From: Dicyema japonicum
Taxonomy: Eukaryota > Dicyemida > Rhombozoa > Dicyemidae
Reading direction: 5' to 3'
DNA: 64,000 bases
Assembly (NCBI GenBank): GCA_011109175.1
Contig: RDEW01000019.1
Location: 993,701-1,057,700, forward strand
How positions within the stretch are numbered: the stretch's first letter is position 1; every line of letters starts with the position of its first letter. The notes under the pieces were generated by a model. That model worked only from the letters and a program-made list of their open reading frames with translations, searched no databases and had not been told where the DNA came from. The position numbers and the translations under genes are program-made. Below, one piece after another: positions 60,301-64,000 of the stretch.

Positions 60301-60801
60301 ATTTTTGTGCATGACAAAACAAAGAAAGAAGTAACTTTAATTGAAGTGGGGTTTACCTCACAAGACCGACTAAAGCAAGTTGAAGTTGAGTAACTTCACA
60401 AATATGACTTGCCTGCAAATGAACTATCGCTGCTCTATGAATGCCAAGTGAAGATTATTCCAGTGGTTTTGACATGGGATGGAGTTGTTTCAAGATGCTT
60501 CAAGAATCATATGGATAAATTATCTATTGAAGAATCAACGAGGACTTACATCCAATCGGTTGTGCTGAAAAGAACGCTCGAAAGTATGCTCATTGAACAT
60601 AAGCATGGGATGAAGGTATACGATGAAGAGTACGCCTCTGATACCTCCCAACTTGTGGAACTGGCATGCCGTGAGGACAGCCCACTAGACTCTAACGGAG
60701 ATATTTTGACTGAATCTAATGTGGAGATGCGGAGTAACAGGGAGGTTATGGCACACTCTTCTTCTACGAGAAGAAGAGGGATTACCAACAATCTGGATTA
60801 A
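57330..60801 (+). mobile_element. RLE-type (R2-like) LINE, right-arm copy, nearly full length
   Basis: N-terminal Myb-like FGRIPRGGWN; helical ENTEKKISKLITELELV; NKVTLYGFDYEDCMSFWEKV; RT pieces ESWFYTGITYLIHKKDDCETP, LRPITCMPTLYKLITK, WVDVKKAFDSVDHEF (motif A) and GRGILQGDSLSPLSRTLN (motif B); IDDLKIFGLKEDT (motif C); zinc finger LCNHCKKSKKTVDHLATQC with RRNNEVVKCIHLHL; endonuclease NKPDIFVHDKTKKE and IEVGFTSQDRLKQ; C-terminus IIPVVLTWDGVVSRC. This order (RT, CCHC, PD-D/E-type nuclease) is that of R2-group LINEs. Frames break at least seven times. Confidence 0.88.
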
Positions 60802-61735
60802 AATACGCTTAATTAATTAATTTACTCGTTATTAATTTAATAATCTAAAGTAATAAAATTTATCTTTGTATTCGACTTATAATCTTTGACCCCAAAGCTA
60901 TGTTTTTGAGCTTTAAAATTTACGTTTTAAATCGATTTAACTAAAATATGAATTTACAATAAATTATAAAACTCCATAATTTTGAGCTATTTTTGACAAA
61001 TTCCCGTTATACCTTTTCACTTAATGTTGTGGAGTGTTTGAGTATGCAGAAAATCAAAAAAGTAGAAAGGAACATTCAGTCATTACATCAATATTGCATA
61101 TAATATTTTGAAAATAGAAATATTCGTATATAATAGGATTACAAATGAGATATCCCTCATTGAAATTACGTCACAGGATTATATAAAACAGGGTTGAATG
61201 TTACAAGTATGAATTTTTATTGGAGGACTCTCGCTTATTTACGACTCTTATTTACTTCTATGGTTAGGACCTGAGATGTAGTTGTCTCAAAGTACCTCAA
61301 GAATTATAAGTATTAATGAATAAACGATAGTGGTTGTACATAAACATGGATTCAAGGTATCAGATAGAGTTCTTCTCTATTTTAACCACCTTATAAAGTG
61401 GCATAAGTTGGATATGGAGGATGAGTTGGCAGTTCTAATCTACTCTAATGAATAGCTGTAATAGCAATTAATATCTTATATGGAATATCTGATTTGTCTA
61501 TTAAAGGCACTGTTATTGCATTTAAGACAAAAAAGTAAATGATCAAAGCTCTATGTTCGTTACACTATTAGAGAATATTATTTATATTAAAGACACAACA
61601 TTATAGTCGTCTATAAGACCAAATCATAGTGTTTACTGAAAAAACAAAGTTAAGATAACTTTATAAGTTGAATAGTAAACAACAAATTTTATTAAGCAAA
61701 GCACATTAAAGCAAAATAAGCATAAAAGCTTTCAA
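60802..61735. other. AT-rich stretch between LINE and endosulfine (right arm)
   Basis: Mirror of 51.48-52.39 kb; no gene recognised. Confidence 0.5.
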
Positions 61736-61740
61736 ATATT

Positions 61741-61997
61741 CTAACTGGAAGGAGATTTCCAGGAAGAGTTGTGAGGGATATTTTCAAGGGTGGCATGCTG
61801 AGATCCAGTCGAATTCTTCAAAAACGAGTCCCTGTCCATTTCTGGTTGTACCTTAGACATGGCCATGTTGTAATCTCCTGAATCGAAGAACTTTTTCTCT
61901 GCACTTTGTCTCCTCTCAAACGATTGATTCTTCACTGGACTTCCATTAGTATCTCTAAAATTATTTTTATGAATTTTTACGTCACACCACCGGGCAT
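61741..61997 (-). CDS. Endosulfine/ARPP19-family protein (right arm, open copy)
   Basis: Family role: when phosphorylated by Greatwall kinase at the Ser of FDSGDY, endosulfine/ARPP19 inhibits PP2A-B55 and lets cells enter and hold mitosis. Exon 1 (61981-61997), a 26-nt GT-AG intron (61955-61980) and exon 2 (61741-61954) give 76 residues plus stop. The start MPGGVTDTNGS leads to FERRQSAEKKFFDSGDYNMA, the hallmark motif of the family, and the frame ends KSPSS. It is shorter than vertebrate endosulfine (about 120 residues), mostly at the N-terminus. The gene lies inside a mobile-element-rich palindrome arm, with a truncated twin at 51.2 kb. Confidence 0.85.
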
Positions 61998-62087
61998 TTT
62001 AACAATAAAATAAATTTTTATCGTAAAGTATTTTATTTATTTCATGATGTTAACTGATTTTTAATTTAATTTTCAATATAATTAAAA

Positions 62088-62525
62088 TCATCCATAAATC
62101 ATATATAATAATAATTTTATACGTTTTATAATTTTAATTTTTTTTACACTAAAAATAATTAATAGGTTAATTCTAATTAAGATGTTCTCTATCCAATTCG
62201 TTTCCTTTTTCGAGTAACTATGGGAGTAAACCCAATTGTCACGGTCATTTTCCTTTTCCTCAATATATCTTGACATCACTTCGCTCACACTCTTCTCTTG
62301 AATTACTTCATAATCAGACGGAGAGTAAATATCCTTTATTCCTTCATTAAGTTTATCAAAACGCCGCGAAACGTCGACTTGGTGCTTACATGATATAATC
62401 ATACTCTCCAAAGTCTTCTTGATTACCAGCGTTTGAACACACGCATACGTTATTTCACTTATATACAAAGATCTGGCATACTTCCACGAATGTGAAGTCA
62501 CTAGGTCATCCCAGGTGAGGATTTA
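62088..62525 (-). mobile_element. RLE-type LINE C-terminal remnant (right arm)
   Basis: Mirror of 50.68-51.11 kb. 137-codon open frame with WKYARSLYISEITYAC and KKTLESMIISCKHQVDV. A few substitutions relative to the left copy, no frameshift. Confidence 0.65.
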
Positions 62526-62668
62526 TTTTTCATTAAAAATTATTTATTTCTAACGGCTTTACAACGTTTTCAAAGGCTCGTATTCAACCTGGGCTCGTAT
62601 TCAACCGGTCACATTTATTAATTAATCTAGTTTTATCTTTTGCTATAGTTTCAGGTGAGACTCTAAAA

Positions 62669-62975
62669 CAGAGGTTCCCACCTGGGTTCCGCGAAGTTCC
62701 AAAAAAATTATTCTTTTTTCAAAAAATAAATTTTCAAGAAGATTTGACATTTCCAATCTTATAAATTCATATTTTGAGGATATAAAGTTTGGATTGGAAT
62801 AAATGTGTGGGTATCTGCACTGATGGTGCTCCAGCAATAACTGGGCAATGTAAAGGCTTTGTTTATGTTGGGAAAAATAAGAACCCGAACATTGTTCACA
62901 CGCATTGTTTTCTTCATCGAGATCGCAATGGTCGCAAAAACATTCCTTGGTTCTCCCTCTACGATTAGTTATAGT
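62669..62975 (+). mobile_element. hAT transposase fragment with one terminus
   Basis: The terminus CAGAGGTTCCCACCTGGGTTCC at 62669 is hAT-like. About 100 bp inside, a frame reads FEDIKFGLE, then WNKCVGICTDGAPAITGQCKG and NIVHTHCFLHRDRNGRK, closely matching the ZBED5/SCAND3-type hAT transposase DDE segment (CTDGAPAM, THCxxHRE). No downstream half or second terminus. Inactive. Confidence 0.75.
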
Positions 62976-63089
62976 AGCTGTTCTTTGCTTAAATAAAGTA
63001 TGTGTTATGCACGAGCGAAACACTAGGCGTTTTACGTGCTTATGGCAACGTGGTAGTGCTTACTTTTTTTAAACAATTCACATCAAATT

Positions 63090-64000
63090 ATTATTAAAAA
63101 CCAAAAGTCACCGACAAATTAATTAACTACATAGCCGTCAGGTGATTCCAGCCGCCTCGAGTAGCCATCTCATTCTTGCTATGTTCTTGCTGGGTTCCTA
63201 CGCATTTCCAGATTGGGCGAGGGTTTCTAACTTTTTTGGAGGGTAGTAAGGCTCCGGTTTTCCTCACTAATTCCTCAAAGGGTGTAGGGCTTAGAGGTTT
63301 CCAAGAAAACCTTTGCAAAGCCTTAAGGCCATTTTTTGGAAGATTTTGATTTTTTCTATATTCCTGTTTGATAGGTTGGTTCCCCATGCAGCACACCCGT
63401 AAGTTAGAGACGGTTGAATATACTGCACGTAGAGCGAGTCCAAATTTGAGTTGAAACACCCATTATATTGTCCAAGGAGTGTTTTAACAAAATTTAGCTT
63501 TCGTTGTGCCTAAGAGATGACGTTGTCGATGTGTTTGCTGAAGGTCAAGAGTCGGTCGTAAGTTACGCCCAGTATCTTGACCGAGTTGGTCGTGGGGATT
63601 GAGTTCCATTTATGGTTACACATGGAGCGGAGTTTGTTAATCTTCTGTTTGTTGCGAAAATTGTTGTATAAGACTTTTCGGGACTTGTATGTAAAATGTT
63701 CTTAACGAGCCAACAGTTCAGATCGTCCAATAAAGCTTGATCGGTAAACAGCAGTATTAACGCACTGGTCTTTGACTGCGACGATTATATCATCAGCATA
63801 TGTCAAAACCAGAGTATCGTCACTGGTATGAGAGGGCATATCATTAAAGAATAGGTTGAATAGGTGGAGATCCTCGAGGGACTCCATTTGGATGGAACTT
63901 GGTCACTGATTTAGTTTTTCCAGCAGTTACTCTTCCTCTTCTTCCATTTAGGAAATTAGCGATCCAGATTTTCAGGTTATTTGGAATTTTTGACGTAAAG
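63090..64000 (-). mobile_element. CR1-like LINE 3' half (right arm)
   Basis: Mirror of 49.19-50.1 kb: RT motif C LTYADDIIVAVKD near 63.8 kb, the thumb region, and the C-terminus MFQLKFGLALRAVYS to GGWNHLTAM. The element continues beyond the window. Confidence 0.85.

Larger units (their letters stand above)
57660..64000. repeat. Right arm of a large inverted duplication
   Basis: Reverse complement of 49185-55521. The arm continues past the window edge. Differences from the left arm are mostly single bases, plus a few small indels, so the duplication looks recent or homogenised by gene conversion. Confidence 0.95.

Overview
The window is eukaryotic nuclear DNA from an animal: AT-rich, repeat-dominated, with a few host genes between retroelement debris. 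The strongest clue to its origin is gene structure. A complete 375-residue metazoan-type actin, a phospholipase C-gamma, a secreted C-type-lectin-like protein and an endosulfine gene can all be read through only if GT-AG introns of 20-27 nt are removed; I placed 21 such introns. Introns this short in an animal are, to my knowledge, characteristic of dicyemid mesozoans, so a dicyemid is my best guess. That assignment is inference from gene structure, not from a database match.

Layout. 1-4.2 kb: retroelement and integrase-transposon fragments and a degenerate telomere-like tract. 4.3-4.7 kb: intronless protein phosphatase 1 inhibitor-2 gene. 4.7-7.9 kb: LINE remnants. 7.96-9.14 kb: actin (minus). 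9.3-17.1 kb: tRNA-headed SINEs, a ribozyme-headed short element and several LINE fragments. 17.2-20.8 kb: a hAT miniature element, then PLC-gamma (minus). 21.6-28.4 kb: Tc1/mariner, short elements, an APE-type LINE (gag-like ORF1 and RT), and a MULE with TIRs and target duplication. 29.0-32.0 kb: a nearly full-length LINE with a PHD-like finger, RT and a restriction-like endonuclease (RLE). 33.6-36.3 kb: a satellite of about 16 units of about 167 bp. 36.6-42.5 kb: two APE-type LINE copies flanking the lectin-like gene (39.29-40.17 kb, minus). 44.8-50.1 kb: CR1-like LINEs, one with a 2A-like motif and an HDV-ribozyme-like 5' end.

49.2-64.0 kb is a large inverted duplication: arms of at least 6.3 kb around a 2.1-kb spacer. 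Each arm carries the end of a CR1-like LINE, a hAT fragment, an RLE-LINE C-terminus, an endosulfine gene and an RLE-type LINE. The left endosulfine copy has a premature stop; the right one is open.

The host genes seem functionally unrelated, except that two encode phosphatase inhibitors (PP1 and PP2A-B55). The repeats tell a more connected story: several LINE and short-element families share a 3' tail (a GTGATCC..GG.. block followed by TAA repeats), consistent with shared reverse-transcriptase recognition, and some have an HDV-like double-pseudoknot fold at the 5' end.

Three single-N positions (1997, 6932, 13104) are flanked by duplicated sequence and look like assembly joins. All LINE coding regions here are broken by stops or frameshifts.
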